DNA of 64,000 nt from NCBI RefSeq assembly GCF_014695975.1, contig NZ_JACJPI010000061.1, forward strand, positions 1 through 64,000, in the 5' to 3' direction. Made by a program: the position numbers and the translations under genes. Of the stretch, positions 44,777 through 53,894 are shown piece by piece (the stretch's first letter is position 1; every line of letters starts with the position of its first letter). The notes beneath the pieces are model-generated. The model ran no database searches. It saw nothing but the letters and a program-made list of their open reading frames with translations, and had not been told where the DNA came from. Source of the DNA: Leptolyngbya sp. FACHB-321. GTDB lineage: Bacteria > Cyanobacteriota > Cyanobacteriia > Leptolyngbyales > Leptolyngbyaceae.

Positions 44777-45586
44777 ATGGCAGGACACAGTAAATGGGCA
44801 AACATCAAGCGGCAGAAAGCCAGAGTTGATGCAGTAAAGGGGAAGGTGTTTACGAAAATTTCGCGAGAGATCATTGTGGCGGCGCGGAGTGGGGTGCCCG
44901 ATCCAGAGGGCAACTTTCAACTGCGGACGGCGATCGACAAAGCCAAAGCCGCAGGGATTCCCAATGACAACATTGATCGGGCGATCGCTAAAGGCGCTGG
45001 CAAACTAGGTGCAGATAATGCTGCGCTAGAGGCAATTCGCTACGAAGGCTATGGTCCTGGTGGCGTTGCCATCCTTATTGAAGCGCTGACCGATAACCGG
45101 AACCGCACAGCAGCGGACTTGCGGGTTGCCTTTAGCAAAAACGGTGGCAATCTGGGTGAAACTGGCTGTGTGGGTTGGATGTTTGAGCAAAAAGGAGTCG
45201 TGGAAGTTTCCTTGGTTCCCATAGAAACTGGACGCAAACGGCGATCGGATACTGTTGTCATCCAGGAAGATGCATTGCTGGAAGCCTTCCTAGACGGTGG
45301 CGCAGACACCTATGAACTAATTGAAGCGGAACAGGGTGCTGCCGCCGAGGCTGTAACCGAAGTCAGTAATTTAGAAACCTTGAGCCAAACGCTGAAGGAG
45401 AAGCAGTACGCAGTGAGCCGTATTGAGCTGCGCTGGATTCCCAACAACACGCTGGAGGTCACCGATCCTGACCAGGCACGATCGCTCTTGAAACTGATGG
45501 ATGCGCTAGAAGATCTGGATGATGTGCAGAGCGTCACCGCTAATTTTGAAATGACAGATGAGCTGATGTCTCTCAGCGTTGCGTAA
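44777..45586 (+). CDS. YebC/PmpR-TACO1 family protein
   Basis: This 269-aa cytosolic protein has the family N-terminus MAGHSKWANIKRQKARVDA unmistakable, followed by the central GYGPGGVAILIEALTDNRNR and the NGGNLGETGCVGWMFEQKG block. The family has been described as DNA-binding regulators and, more recently, as translation factors that relieve ribosome stalling (TACO1/YebC2); the sequence alone does not separate the roles. It is slightly longer than the roughly 245-aa E. coli protein owing to an insert around 145-165. Confidence 0.93.
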   Translation: MAGHSKWANIKRQKARVDAVKGKVFTKISREIIVAARSGVPDPEGNFQLRTAIDKAKAAGIPNDNIDRAIAKGAGKLGADNAALEAIRYEGYGPGGVAILIEALTDNRNRTAADLRVAFSKNGGNLGETGCVGWMFEQKGVVEVSLVPIETGRKRRSDTVVIQEDALLEAFLDGGADTYELIEAEQGAAAEAVTEVSNLETLSQTLKEKQYAVSRIELRWIPNNTLEVTDPDQARSLLKLMDALEDLDDVQSVTANFEMTDELMSLSVA

Positions 45587-45669
45587 GTCTATGTCCCCAT
45601 TTGTCGATAAATGCGCGTGCTGTGACCGATGCAGGCTAGGATAACGGTAGGTAGAAAGGAATTCTAGTG

Positions 45670-46071
45670 ATGGTTGAGCGTCCAATTAAAAAGTCTGAGC
45701 GTCAGGCAAAACCTGAAGGCGAAAGCAGCGAGAGCGTTGCTCAAGCATTGCCAACTGTGTTGCCAGTGGCGTTGCCAACACGGAATGTCGAGCGCCCAAC
45801 GCTTAACAAAGATAAAGATAAAACTAAAGACAAGGAAAGCGGCGGCGGCAAAGAGAACGATCGCGGCAAGGGCAGAGGCAGAGGCAAAGGGCGTGATGAG
45901 GAGCCGAAGCAGATGGTTAGCCCAGCGCTGCTGCGCGGACCCAAGCCAACAAAGCCTAAGCCACCAGCGCCAGAAGTCGAAGAAGTGTTACCAGAGGCAA
46001 CTGAGGAAGTTGTTGCTGAAGACGTTGCAGCAGCGGACACACCAGAAGCAGCGTCAAGTGAAAGCGCCTAA
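45670..46071 (+). CDS. Highly charged low-complexity protein, unrecognised
   Basis: This 133-aa protein is probably disordered. Lys/Asp repeats (KDKDKTKDKESGGGKEND) and a GRGRGKGRDEE stretch occupy the middle; an acidic C-terminus is rich in EV/EEV and Ala. AAAGGA lies 8 bases upstream of ATG 45670 (GTG 45667 is adjacent and in frame), and a strong terminator follows, so the gene is likely real. RGG-like and acidic composition suggests nucleic-acid or protein binding; no family is recognised. It follows the YebC-type gene by 83 bp. Confidence 0.6.
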   Translation: MVERPIKKSERQAKPEGESSESVAQALPTVLPVALPTRNVERPTLNKDKDKTKDKESGGGKENDRGKGRGRGKGRDEEPKQMVSPALLRGPKPTKPKPPAPEVEEVLPEATEEVVAEDVAAADTPEAASSESA

Positions 46072-46103
46072 CTTGCTGGCAATCGTGTAGTAATAGTGGC
46101 ATT

Positions 46104-46139
46104 GTAAAAGCAGAGGAACGATCGCTCCTCTGCTTTTAC
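46104..46139 (+). terminator. Strong stem-loop with 14-bp perfect stem
   Basis: GTAAAAGCAGAGGA (46104-46117) pairs fully with TCCTCTGCTTTTAC (46126-46139) around an 8-nt loop, ACGATCGC. The T-rich end of the stem makes it a plausible intrinsic terminator in either direction. It ends the YebC/charged-protein unit 32 bp after the last stop codon. Confidence 0.75.
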
Positions 46140-46193
46140 AGTTTATGCGTGTAAGGCTTTGGTCAGACGCTTTGATGTTCGGCTTTCTCCTGT

Positions 46194-46859
46194 ATGCTTA
46201 CAAGTTCTCAAGATCCAGTAGCGCACATCGATCGCGCTTCAGTTTCGCCCTGGCTCTACTGGCTGCTCTTACCCATCCATCGTTTGTTTTTGAGCCTCTA
46301 TTTCGGCTCGATCGTCATTCACGGCACCAGACATTTGCCAACACAAGGACCAGTTGTGTTAGCACCCAAGCATTACAGCCGTTGGGACCCGTTTGTGTTG
46401 GCAGTGTTGAGCACCGAACCGCTCTGGTTTATGACCAACTCCAATCAATTCTCTGGCGTACAAGGCTGGTTTTTGTGGCGATTAGGTGCCTTTCCAGTAG
46501 ATGTAAACCACCCAAAAGTTGCTAGTTTTCGTCATGCAATCGTGCTGCTGCAAGCCCGAAAAAAACTGATGCTGTTTCCCGAAGGTGGCATCGTTCGCGA
46601 TCAGCGTGTGCGTCCACTAAAACCTGGTTTAGCCCGTCTTGTCCTTCAAGCCGAAGCCTCTGCTCTAGAGCCTCTACAGATTCCAATCGTGCCGATTGCC
46701 ATCCAGTATCAACCCGCTCCAGGCTGGCGATCGCGCATCACTATCACCATTAGTCCACCGCTCTCTACCGCTGACTATCACCAGCGCACTGATAAGCAAA
46801 CTGCTCAAGCAATCACCACAGCCCTTGAAGCAGCACTGTTAAAGGCACTGGAAGCATAG
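46194..46859 (+). CDS. Lysophospholipid acyltransferase family protein (PlsC-like)
   Basis: This 221-aa protein has an N-terminal hydrophobic segment (about 18-40) and acyltransferase motifs I (KHYSRWDPF, the HX4D pair, about 59) and III (LMLFPEGGIVRD, about 126), with a later IVPIAIQY block. It would acylate lysophosphatidate or a related acceptor at the membrane in glycerolipid synthesis. It may be one of several PlsC paralogs in a cyanobacterium. It converges with a GNAT gene, 22 bp between ends. Confidence 0.88.
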   Translation: MLTSSQDPVAHIDRASVSPWLYWLLLPIHRLFLSLYFGSIVIHGTRHLPTQGPVVLAPKHYSRWDPFVLAVLSTEPLWFMTNSNQFSGVQGWFLWRLGAFPVDVNHPKVASFRHAIVLLQARKKLMLFPEGGIVRDQRVRPLKPGLARLVLQAEASALEPLQIPIVPIAIQYQPAPGWRSRITITISPPLSTADYHQRTDKQTAQAITTALEAALLKALEA

Positions 46860-46881
46860 GCACAAGCAAACTGAGCACTTT

Positions 46882-47400
46882 CTAGCGCAATGGCTTCACC
46901 ATCCAGACAGACTGCACTTGAAAGCCAAGCGTGTTGTAAAGACTTAGGGCAGCATGATTCGATTGAAACACTTGCAGCCCGATTTGACGATCGCCCCTTG
47001 CAGTTGCCCATGCTTCCGCCTCAAGCATTAAGGCTCTACCAAGCCCTTTGCGCCGATGCTCTGGAAGGACATAGAGTAAAAAAATGTGAGCATGACGATC
47101 GCCATGTAGCTGGTCGATCGCCGTTCCCAGCCACAAGCAAGCGATCGGCTGTTGCGAGCGCTTTAAGCCCAAGTTGGACAGGGTATCTGCGCCAGGCTCA
47201 GATGTAAGAACCACCCACCAAAGGGGCGTCTCGCGCGACAAGTACTGATCAACAGTCTGTGCCAGATGGGCATAGCTATCGGATGCTTCCATCTCTTGAT
47301 AGGTGCGCTGCATAAACTGTACCAGCCGAGCACGATCGAGACTGGAACCCAAATGCAGGTCATAACCAACTGGCATGAGATTTGACACAAGCATTGCCAT
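46882..47400 (-). CDS. GNAT family N-acetyltransferase
   Basis: This 172-aa acetyltransferase has the acetyl-CoA pyrophosphate-binding motif A, LYVLPEHRRKGLGRALM (about 108-124), followed by motif B, LQVFQSNHAALSLYNTLGF, near the C-terminus. The N-terminal third (helical, with YLSRETPLWWVVL) is the variable acceptor side. The acceptor is unknown. ATG at 47400; the alternative ATG two codons downstream (MLVSNLMPV) is equally good. Confidence 0.9.
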   Translation of the reverse strand: MAMLVSNLMPVGYDLHLGSSLDRARLVQFMQRTYQEMEASDSYAHLAQTVDQYLSRETPLWWVVLTSEPGADTLSNLGLKRSQQPIACLWLGTAIDQLHGDRHAHIFLLYVLPEHRRKGLGRALMLEAEAWATARGDRQIGLQVFQSNHAALSLYNTLGFQVQSVWMVKPLR

Positions 47401-47482
47401 CCAAAAGCGACAACCAACGCGCTCACCCTGCCGTAGTAGGCTTCAAGTTGTTTGAGTCAAAACTTAAACAACCGACTTGTCC

Positions 47483-47719
47483 TTATTGAAATAAAGCTGG
47501 ATCATCCGGCAAACCTTTGACCAAAGCTGAAAGTGATGGTGGCAGCCCAGCAAGAGACTCAGCACCAAGCATTGCAGCCTTCGGCTGGCTAACTTCACTA
47601 ACAGGAGCCGGTGCTGCCATATCAGATGGCAGAAAAATGCGGGCACTAACGGCTGCTAATGCCACAAAAAAGATTAGAAAAATAAAGAGTGGAGCAATGT
47701 ATTGCCTAAAAAACGCCAT
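47483..47719 (-). CDS. Small single-span membrane protein, unrecognised
   Basis: Started at ATG 47719 it has 78 residues: MAFFRQYIAPLF then a strong membrane helix (about 8-30, FIFLIFFVALAAVSARIFL) and a Pro/Ala/Ser-rich tail. A longer frame begins at 47773, but the shorter start places the hydrophobic helix directly after a short basic N-terminus, as usual. I recognise no family. It lies between the GNAT and MFS genes on the same strand, so it could belong to their transcript. Confidence 0.5.
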   Translation of the reverse strand: MAFFRQYIAPLFIFLIFFVALAAVSARIFLPSDMAAPAPVSEVSQPKAAMLGAESLAGLPPSLSALVKGLPDDPALFQ

Positions 47720-47817
47720 GACAGTAGCCGTATGAATAGTATTTAATTCAGTCTGAAAATTCTGAGACTTCACTCAAGATTTGTGAAGTTCCTCTCATTT
47801 ATCGTAACGCGACATTG

Positions 47818-49215
47818 TTAATTATCATCAGGCAAATTTACAAAATGCGATCGTGTACCGTTCCAAGGCGCAAATAGGGGTAGTAGCAAAAGACCAGGGA
47901 GCGAAGCTGCAAGCGTCAGCAAAAAGAACAGTGCCCAGCCTTCCTGCGTTGCGCCTGCCAGGTAAGAGTTATTCAGGAGTGCTGGGTTTGACTGGATGAA
48001 CGGCTTCAGCCGTTGCGCTAGCTCACCACTTGCCGGACTCGCCAATAAATCTCTGCCGACTGCCATCAGGCTGGATAACAACGCAAACTGAGTTGCTGAG
48101 AAACGTGGATTGCAAAGGCTCATCAAAAAGCCCAGAAAACCAGCCGTACCCAACCCGCCACAGAAATTCTCAACGTTAATCGCCACTACCATCGTCGGAT
48201 AGTTTTTGCCCACGACTGCCAGAACGTAGTAGCCCACATTGCTGATGGCTTGCAGCGCACCAAAAACCCAGAGTGATCGGTTGATGCCAATTTTGCTCAG
48301 CACAGCTCCACCTGCCAGGGTGCCGACGATCGTCGCAATCAGCCCCATTCCCTGCCGAATATTACCAATATCAGCATCAGCAAAGCCAAGTCCCTTTCCA
48401 CCCAGGAATGGTACTGCCATTTTGACAACCATTGCATCGCCTAGCTTAAAGACGATGATAAAAATCAATGTAAAGAGCGCCTGCTGCCAACCGAGACGAC
48501 GGAGGAACTCTGCAAATGGCATCACAACTGCCTGCTGAAGCGATTCAGGGGGGCGATCGCGCTCTACTGGTTCTGGTGCCCCAAAGGAGGTGAGGAGTCC
48601 TACAACCATTAGCAGCGCCATCAACCCATAAACCCAGGGCCAGGTAAGGCGATCTGCCAGGTTAAAGGCAATCCATCCAGTCAGCAAAAGGGCAATCCGG
48701 TAGCCCAAAATTGTCATTGAGGCACCTGCCCCAACCTCTCGCTCCGTCAGTACATCAGCGCGGTATGCATCGATCGCAATGTCTTGCGTAGCACTCAGCA
48801 GCGCTATTCCCAAAGCTGTTAGAGCCAGCAGTTGCAGGCTGAACGATCGCTGGTCTGGATTCAGCGTTGCAATCATGCCCATTTGTAGAGCAAGTGCCAC
48901 AATTCCTATAATCAGCCCTACCTGCGCCAGTACCATCCAGCCACGCCTGCGTCCCAAAAAAGGTGGCACGAAACGATCGAGCAGTGGCGACCAGATAAAT
49001 TTGAGCGAGTAGGGCAAGCTAACTAAACCAAACCAGCCGATCGTGCGGAGATCTAACCCTGCTTTAGTCATCCAGGCACGAAAGGCATCGTCTGTCAGCG
49101 CAAACGGCAACCCAGACGCAAAGCCCAACAGCAAAATTGCTGCTATCTTGCGGCTTTGGAAGACTTGCAGGAACGATTGATCAGGTTTTGCGGCGGCATC
49201 TGGCAACTTGGGCAA
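47818..49215 (-). CDS. MFS transporter, AmpG-like
   Basis: This 465-aa transporter has 12 predicted helices, with AILLLGFASGLPFALTDDAFRAW at the N-terminus, a motif characteristic of AmpG/PAT-type MFS carriers, and SLPYSLKFIWSPLLDRFVPP, LSATQDIAIDAYRAD and RIALLLTGWIAF further on. AmpG imports anhydro-muropeptides or is acetyl-CoA-transporter-like; the substrate here is not certain. The start is a TTG (LPKLPDAAAK) because no ATG lies near the N-terminal helix. It lies about 130 bp downstream of lexA on the same strand. Confidence 0.88.
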   Translation of the reverse strand: MPKLPDAAAKPDQSFLQVFQSRKIAAILLLGFASGLPFALTDDAFRAWMTKAGLDLRTIGWFGLVSLPYSLKFIWSPLLDRFVPPFLGRRRGWMVLAQVGLIIGIVALALQMGMIATLNPDQRSFSLQLLALTALGIALLSATQDIAIDAYRADVLTEREVGAGASMTILGYRIALLLTGWIAFNLADRLTWPWVYGLMALLMVVGLLTSFGAPEPVERDRPPESLQQAVVMPFAEFLRRLGWQQALFTLIFIIVFKLGDAMVVKMAVPFLGGKGLGFADADIGNIRQGMGLIATIVGTLAGGAVLSKIGINRSLWVFGALQAISNVGYYVLAVVGKNYPTMVVAINVENFCGGLGTAGFLGFLMSLCNPRFSATQFALLSSLMAVGRDLLASPASGELAQRLKPFIQSNPALLNNSYLAGATQEGWALFFLLTLAASLPGLLLLPLFAPWNGTRSHFVNLPDDN

Positions 49216-49343
49216 TTGAGTGTACCTCTAGCATTCAGCCATCATGCCATAGCCGCATTGCATCACAGCGCTCTCTAAAGCAGTTCTGTAGGCAATAATC
49301 TGTAAAGTAGTTCTGTAGGTAATCAACTGTGTCCCACAGGTAG

Positions 49344-49964
49344 CTACATTTTTTCGCGCCACACGCCGACTAGACTACCCTGAACATCAATATCCTTTGC
49401 AGGCACTTCGATCGCTGGATACGCCTCGGTATCAGGGTTGCCAGGTTGCAATACAACTCTGCTACCCTTGCGATGGAAGTACTTGAGCGTTGTTTGCCCT
49501 TCGACTCTAGCAGCGACGATCGTGCCATTCTTCAGTGCTTTGGGGTCAGGAACTGGCTGCATAATCACCACGTCTCCATCATCGATGAGCGCTTCAATCA
49601 TGCTCTGCCCACGCACTCGCAGTGCAAAAAAGCGAGGATTAAACAGCAGATTAGAAAAATCGAGATGCTCAACGTCTGTTTCGACGAAAGCCTCTACTAA
49701 GCCACCTGCTGCAATTGCACCTAAGATGGGCACACCTGGAGAGGATGCCTGAGTGAGGCGAATTGTGCGGGCTTTGCCCTCGTTCCAGTCGATATAGCCC
49801 TTTGTCCTTAAGTGTTCTAGACGGCTCTGGACAGGAGCGGGAGACTTTAAGCCCATTGCCTTCATCATCTGCCGAATCGAAGGCGAATGCTGATATTCAC
49901 GGATGTAGCCCACCAACCAGTCGTAAAGCTCTTGTTGGGGCTCGGTAAGGGTTTCCATAGCCAT
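49344..49964 (-). CDS. lexA: LexA repressor
   Basis: This 206-aa protein has an N-terminal winged helix (YDWLVGYIREYQHSPSIRQM; SRLEHLRTKGYI) and a C-terminal S24 peptidase domain. The residues for self-cleavage are all present: Ala-Gly bond in AIAAGGLVE, Ser in RGQSMIEALIDDGD and Lys in TTLKYFHRKG. This differs from Synechocystis LexA, which lacks the cleavage set, so an SOS-type response is plausible. The first ATG (49964) or the third codon ATG may start. A cyanobacterial LexA box lies 22 bp upstream. Confidence 0.95.
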   Translation of the reverse strand: MAMETLTEPQQELYDWLVGYIREYQHSPSIRQMMKAMGLKSPAPVQSRLEHLRTKGYIDWNEGKARTIRLTQASSPGVPILGAIAAGGLVEAFVETDVEHLDFSNLLFNPRFFALRVRGQSMIEALIDDGDVVIMQPVPDPKALKNGTIVAARVEGQTTLKYFHRKGSRVVLQPGNPDTEAYPAIEVPAKDIDVQGSLVGVWREKM

Positions 49965-49985
49965 AATTAAGCGATCGCAGTACTT

Positions 49986-49999
49986 AGAACACTTGTACC
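49986..49999 (-). promoter_or_regulatory. LexA box GGTACAAGTGTTCT upstream of lexA
   Basis: On the minus strand GGTACAAGTGTTCT fits the cyanobacterial LexA consensus RGTACNNNDGTWCB at all defined positions. It lies 22-35 bp upstream of the lexA start codon, in the usual place for autorepression. The consensus is from memory of Anabaena work. Confidence 0.8.
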
Positions 50000-50139
50000 A
50001 TCAAAATCGCGACCTGTCCAGTAGTTTTTTAGCTCTTGTAGTCCAGGCTTTACTTCACGGAGTTTAAAGTTTCGGCTTTCAAGCTGAGTTGGCAGGCAGA
50101 TTTCACCAACTCAACTTGAAGTCGATCGTGGTTACTCCT

Positions 50140-52419
50140 TTACGCTTCAATCACCACGCGCAGGTTGCCGCGTTTTTTAGAGACACGACAGGCAGTGCTA
50201 GAACCCGATCGCTCAAACTCTAGATCCAGCAATGTGGGTCCAACCCGAAGGTTTTGGAGCGAGAGGTAGTTAATCGATTCTGGCAGGGCAGGATCAATGA
50301 TGCGGAGGTAGTTACCTGGCGCATCCGGAACAAGGTTCACAATCATCTGAATAAGCTGGAAAACACTGCCCGTTGCCCATGCCTGGGGCGAACAAGCCAC
50401 TGGATACTGCACAGGAGCATTATCTTCAATGCGATCGTAGCCGCAGAACAGTTCTGGGGGACGCTGATATGGTTGGCGTTTAGTCATATCTAGAATGCCC
50501 TTCGCCACTTCAAGCGCCTGATCGATCAGACCCAGCGATCGCAGCCCGATCGCGGTCAGCGCATTGTCATGGGGCCATACAGAGCCAATGTGGTAGCCCA
50601 TGGGGTTATAGGCAGGCGACAGGCTGCTGAGAGTGCGGATACCCCAGCCGTTAAACATATCAGGTGCTCGTAGGCGTTCGGCAACGCTATAGGCTTTTTC
50701 GGGTGTGAGAATACCTAAGTTGAGGCAGTGCCCCGGATTCGAGGTAATGCTATCGACAGGCTTGCCGTCACCATCTAATGCCAACGCGCAAAAGTCTTGG
50801 TCTTCCATCCAAAAATCGTCGTTGAAGCGGTTTTTGAGGTCTCTTGCTTCCTCTTCCCAGCGGTCAGCAAGGTCAATGCGCTTCTTCATCCGGGCGATTT
50901 GCGCTAGACGTATTTTGGCAGCGTAGACGTATGCCTGCACTTCGCAAAGGGCGATTGCGCCTTCAGCAAGCTGTCCGCGTCGGTTGATGATGCAGTCGCC
51001 AGAATCTTTCCAACCCTGGTTTGCCAGCCCACGTTTAGAGGTGCGGAGATAGCTGAGGTAGCCTGTTTCTTTGCAGTTGCGATCGATCCAATCCATCGCT
51101 GCCAGCGCATTTGACCACAGTTGGTCGCGAGTTTCGCGATCGGCAGTCCAGGCAAAGTATTCGGCGTAGAGCATCAGCCACAGTGGAGTGGCATCCACAG
51201 TGCCGTAATAAGGCGTGTGCGGAATTTCCTGACAGCGTGCCATTTCACCAAAGCGGATTTCGTGCAGAATTTTCCCTGGCTGCTCATCGCGCCATTCATC
51301 GTCCCGCTTGCCTTGATATTGCGCCAGAATGATGAGTGTTTCGCGCGCAATCTGCGGATCGAGCATCAGCACCTGAGACGCGGCAATGATGGAGTCGCGC
51401 CCAAAGAGTGTCGAGAACCAGGGCACGCCAGCCGAGAGCGCCTTCCCTTTACCAAAGGATTGCCGCAGCAAATAAATGTCTTGTTCTGCCCGTTCAATAA
51501 TTTGGTTAAAGGTGCTTTTGTCTGAGCGAATCCGCGTTACCTGTTGCTGCCAGGTTTGCTCTTCCATCAGTTCAGCCGCTTTTGCCTGCGAGAGCGTCAC
51601 GGGAGCACTGACGACTGAAATCGCGTTGTTGTTGTTGAACATTTGGAGGCGATAGCCCAACTTCAGCGTTTCGTGAGAGCCGATCGTTAACTGCCAAATT
51701 GCCGTAAAGCCTTTCACCACGTCGGGCTGTTGATGCACAAAATAGATGCGTGACTCCATCAGTGAACTGTCTAACCCTTTATAGGCAAGCGTTAGTTCTG
51801 AAGGCTTTGCTGCTGGTTTAAGTAAGCTATCCATTACAGCCGCCTCTGATTGGTCAGTTGCTGCAAAATCAGGCGGGAGAAGCCGTAATAGTTGACCGTG
51901 TTTTTCGCGTCCGTAGCCTCGAATATCAAACAGGTCTTTAAAGTCGGCATCAAAGCTCAGGCTGATTTCAAAGCTGACCGTGTTCGTGGTGTAGTTAGAG
52001 ACCTCAATTTCTTCAAACAAGCCCCCATTGAGTACCAGTTCACGCTTGATGCCGATCGATTCAGCACGGATGCGATCGTCAATCTGCGGGTTGGCACACA
52101 AGACTGACAGAAAAAAGCCTTTATCGGCTGTACTGCTCAAAAGAATGGGCGATCGACCCTCAATTTGTAGCTCTAGACGGCTGAGAAAGCGAGTATCGCA
52201 GCAAAACAAGCCCATGCTGGAGCTGCGATCGTTCTCCATGCAGCCGCCAATATTACCCAGAGTATCGGTCAGCAAAAACAGGTCATCGTCTTTTAGGGTC
52301 AGAGTCGTGTGAGGACGTTCACTAAGGACACAGGGGGGCCATTCAATAGCGGGTAGTTGGTCAGCGGAGGCAAACGTACGACCGTCGAGTTCAATCAATT
52401 CAAGAGTTTCTATTGTCAT
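50140..52419 (-). CDS. Glycogen debranching-type amylo-alpha-1,6-glucosidase (GH63/GH133-like)
   Basis: This roughly 759-aa soluble enzyme starts at ATG 52419 (MTIETLELIELDG). A GTG 120 bp upstream would add 40 unrelated residues. The N-terminal beta domain (about 40-270) starts with LKDDDLFLLTDTLGNI and DTRFLSRLELQIEG, the glycogen-debranching N-terminal family. The (alpha/alpha)6 catalytic domain follows with GVPWFSTLFGRDSIIAASQ (catalytic-loop Asp), TPLWLMLYAEYF, NQGWKDSGDCI (acid candidate) and HIGSVWPHDNALTAIG. Likely substrate: alpha-glucans or glucosides. It stands alone, with lexA about 180 bp downstream. Confidence 0.88.
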   Translation of the reverse strand: MTIETLELIELDGRTFASADQLPAIEWPPCVLSERPHTTLTLKDDDLFLLTDTLGNIGGCMENDRSSSMGLFCCDTRFLSRLELQIEGRSPILLSSTADKGFFLSVLCANPQIDDRIRAESIGIKRELVLNGGLFEEIEVSNYTTNTVSFEISLSFDADFKDLFDIRGYGREKHGQLLRLLPPDFAATDQSEAAVMDSLLKPAAKPSELTLAYKGLDSSLMESRIYFVHQQPDVVKGFTAIWQLTIGSHETLKLGYRLQMFNNNNAISVVSAPVTLSQAKAAELMEEQTWQQQVTRIRSDKSTFNQIIERAEQDIYLLRQSFGKGKALSAGVPWFSTLFGRDSIIAASQVLMLDPQIARETLIILAQYQGKRDDEWRDEQPGKILHEIRFGEMARCQEIPHTPYYGTVDATPLWLMLYAEYFAWTADRETRDQLWSNALAAMDWIDRNCKETGYLSYLRTSKRGLANQGWKDSGDCIINRRGQLAEGAIALCEVQAYVYAAKIRLAQIARMKKRIDLADRWEEEARDLKNRFNDDFWMEDQDFCALALDGDGKPVDSITSNPGHCLNLGILTPEKAYSVAERLRAPDMFNGWGIRTLSSLSPAYNPMGYHIGSVWPHDNALTAIGLRSLGLIDQALEVAKGILDMTKRQPYQRPPELFCGYDRIEDNAPVQYPVACSPQAWATGSVFQLIQMIVNLVPDAPGNYLRIIDPALPESINYLSLQNLRVGPTLLDLEFERSGSSTACRVSKKRGNLRVVIEA

Positions 52420-52756
52420 TCGATCCACAGGTTTCGGGTAACAGGGTAAGGGTTGGGGGGGACAGTGCTCAAGCGCGTTTTTGAGCGTACTGAGGCGATC
52501 GGGCAAAGCTGAGACGTGGGACAACGGGCAGGAAACCACTCCAAGGTCAGTTAGAATGCTTGGTCTAGTTTAGGAGCTGATGTTTTGGTGCTGACTAGCC
52601 ATCTTCAAGGCTACAGAATTTTTGCAGCTTGTGTAGCGATCGTGGCATTCGGAACCCCAAACTCATAACTTCTTGGTAGAACGGCTTTGCAGCTAGGTTA
52701 TTAACTCATTCATCCTGCACCAATCTGTATAAATGTTGCTTTATGGTTCCACAATG

Positions 52757-53716
52757 TCAGCTTTCCTCAACATTCAGCAGTGCTGGTGGTGGGCAAGTAA
52801 ACGTCATAGAGTGACCTTGAGGATGCACGAATGTAAGGTGCAGTGCGTGCAGATGATAGCCACAATCGCCCGGAACTGGCAAAACACCACTGTCGGATGG
52901 CGTACAGGTAATGGGCTGCCCACCGATCGCATATAGCGGATCGCCCACCAGTGGATAACCAGCAGCAGCGAGATGAATCCGAATCTGGTGCGGTCTGCCT
53001 GTCAAAATGCTGACTTCAACCACTGCTGTTTGGGTGTCGCGCCGTAAGACCTGACAATCACTTTGAGCAAAAGCACCTTGTGGCGACGCAGCATAGACAT
53101 AGCCCAGAACGGGATGAGGCTGCTTGTCGATCGGCTTAGTGATGGTAAAGCGATCGTCTGGCGGGTTGCCCTGTACCAGCGCTCGGTAAATTTTGTGCAT
53201 TGAGCGATCGTGTAACGGCTTCAACGTGTTCTCACGCAATTGCTGACTAAGATAAGCACGGGCAGCAGGCGATCGTGCCAGCAACAGTAGCCCAGAGGTG
53301 CCCCGTCCCAGTCGATGAATCGGCAGTGGTGTCTCTGCTGGATAGCGCTGCTGCAACTGCCAGAGCAGCGTATGCTCTAAAAAGCCCCCTCCTGGCAACA
53401 CGGGTAACCCAGACGGCTTTGCTACCACCATCAAATCTGCGTCTTCGTAAAGCACTTCAAACGTCAGCGGCACGTCCGGCTCTTGCCAGGGAGAACGGCG
53501 ATAGCTCAGTTGTTGACCTGCTAGCAGACGAGTCTCTGCCGTGATTGCTACCTCATCTAGCAAGACTTGTCCTGACTGAATGCGGTCTGCCCACTCAGCC
53601 CGACTGGAGTGACGATAGCGCTGAGTATAGTAATCGAGCACGGTTAAGCCTTGCGCTGATTGATCAATCTGCTCTCGATACGTCCAACCGTTATTCACAC
53701 ATTTAGCAAACTGCAC
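52757..53716 (-). CDS. RluA-family pseudouridine synthase-like protein lacking the catalytic Asp
   Basis: This 319-aa protein starts at a GTG. An S4-like N-terminal part (about 20-75, WADRIQSGQVLLDEVAITAE) precedes an RluA-type fold (about 88-310): LMVVAKPSGLPVLPGGGF, the active-site segment IHRLGRGTSGLLLLAR (about 132), KIYRALVQG, and GRPHQIRIHLAAAGYPLVGD. The canonical catalytic Asp (HRLD) is Gly here; the codon is GGA, read directly at about 53310. The other motifs are kept, so the fold should bind RNA but isomerise poorly or not at all. I recall related HRLGRGTSG proteins in plants and cyanobacteria, so this is probably an old subfamily. Confidence 0.88.
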   Translation of the reverse strand: MQFAKCVNNGWTYREQIDQSAQGLTVLDYYTQRYRHSSRAEWADRIQSGQVLLDEVAITAETRLLAGQQLSYRRSPWQEPDVPLTFEVLYEDADLMVVAKPSGLPVLPGGGFLEHTLLWQLQQRYPAETPLPIHRLGRGTSGLLLLARSPAARAYLSQQLRENTLKPLHDRSMHKIYRALVQGNPPDDRFTITKPIDKQPHPVLGYVYAASPQGAFAQSDCQVLRRDTQTAVVEVSILTGRPHQIRIHLAAAGYPLVGDPLYAIGGQPITCTPSDSGVLPVPGDCGYHLHALHLTFVHPQGHSMTFTCPPPALLNVEES

Positions 53717-53809
53717 AACTCCTGTATTCTGAACTCTGTAGCGCTTTTAATCCAAATCGGCTCATTCTACCGCTTGTCTACAATGCCTGCTTCAGCCCTC
53801 AAAAAATAA

Positions 53810-53836
53810 ATGCCCCCAGCCAGAAGCCAGGGGCAT
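53810..53836 (-). terminator. Hairpin plus U-tract on the minus strand, 94 bp upstream of the RluA-like gene
   Basis: ATGCCCC (53810-53816) pairs with GGGGCAT (53830-53836). On the minus strand the stem is followed by TTATTTTTTG, a good intrinsic terminator. No leftward gene is upstream of it, since the next gene (54096) goes right. So it ends either a short leftward RNA or an attenuated leader of the RluA-like gene. Confidence 0.6.
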
Positions 53837-53894
53837 GATCAGGGTGCATCTACCACTCCTCTATACCGAATCGCCCCACACGATCCGGAGGAAA

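Noticed and set aside
45674-46090. Alternative 138-codon frame overlapping the charged protein gene
   Set aside because: It overlaps the 45670 frame in another phase, lacks a placed ribosome site and is a by-product of the repetitive codons.
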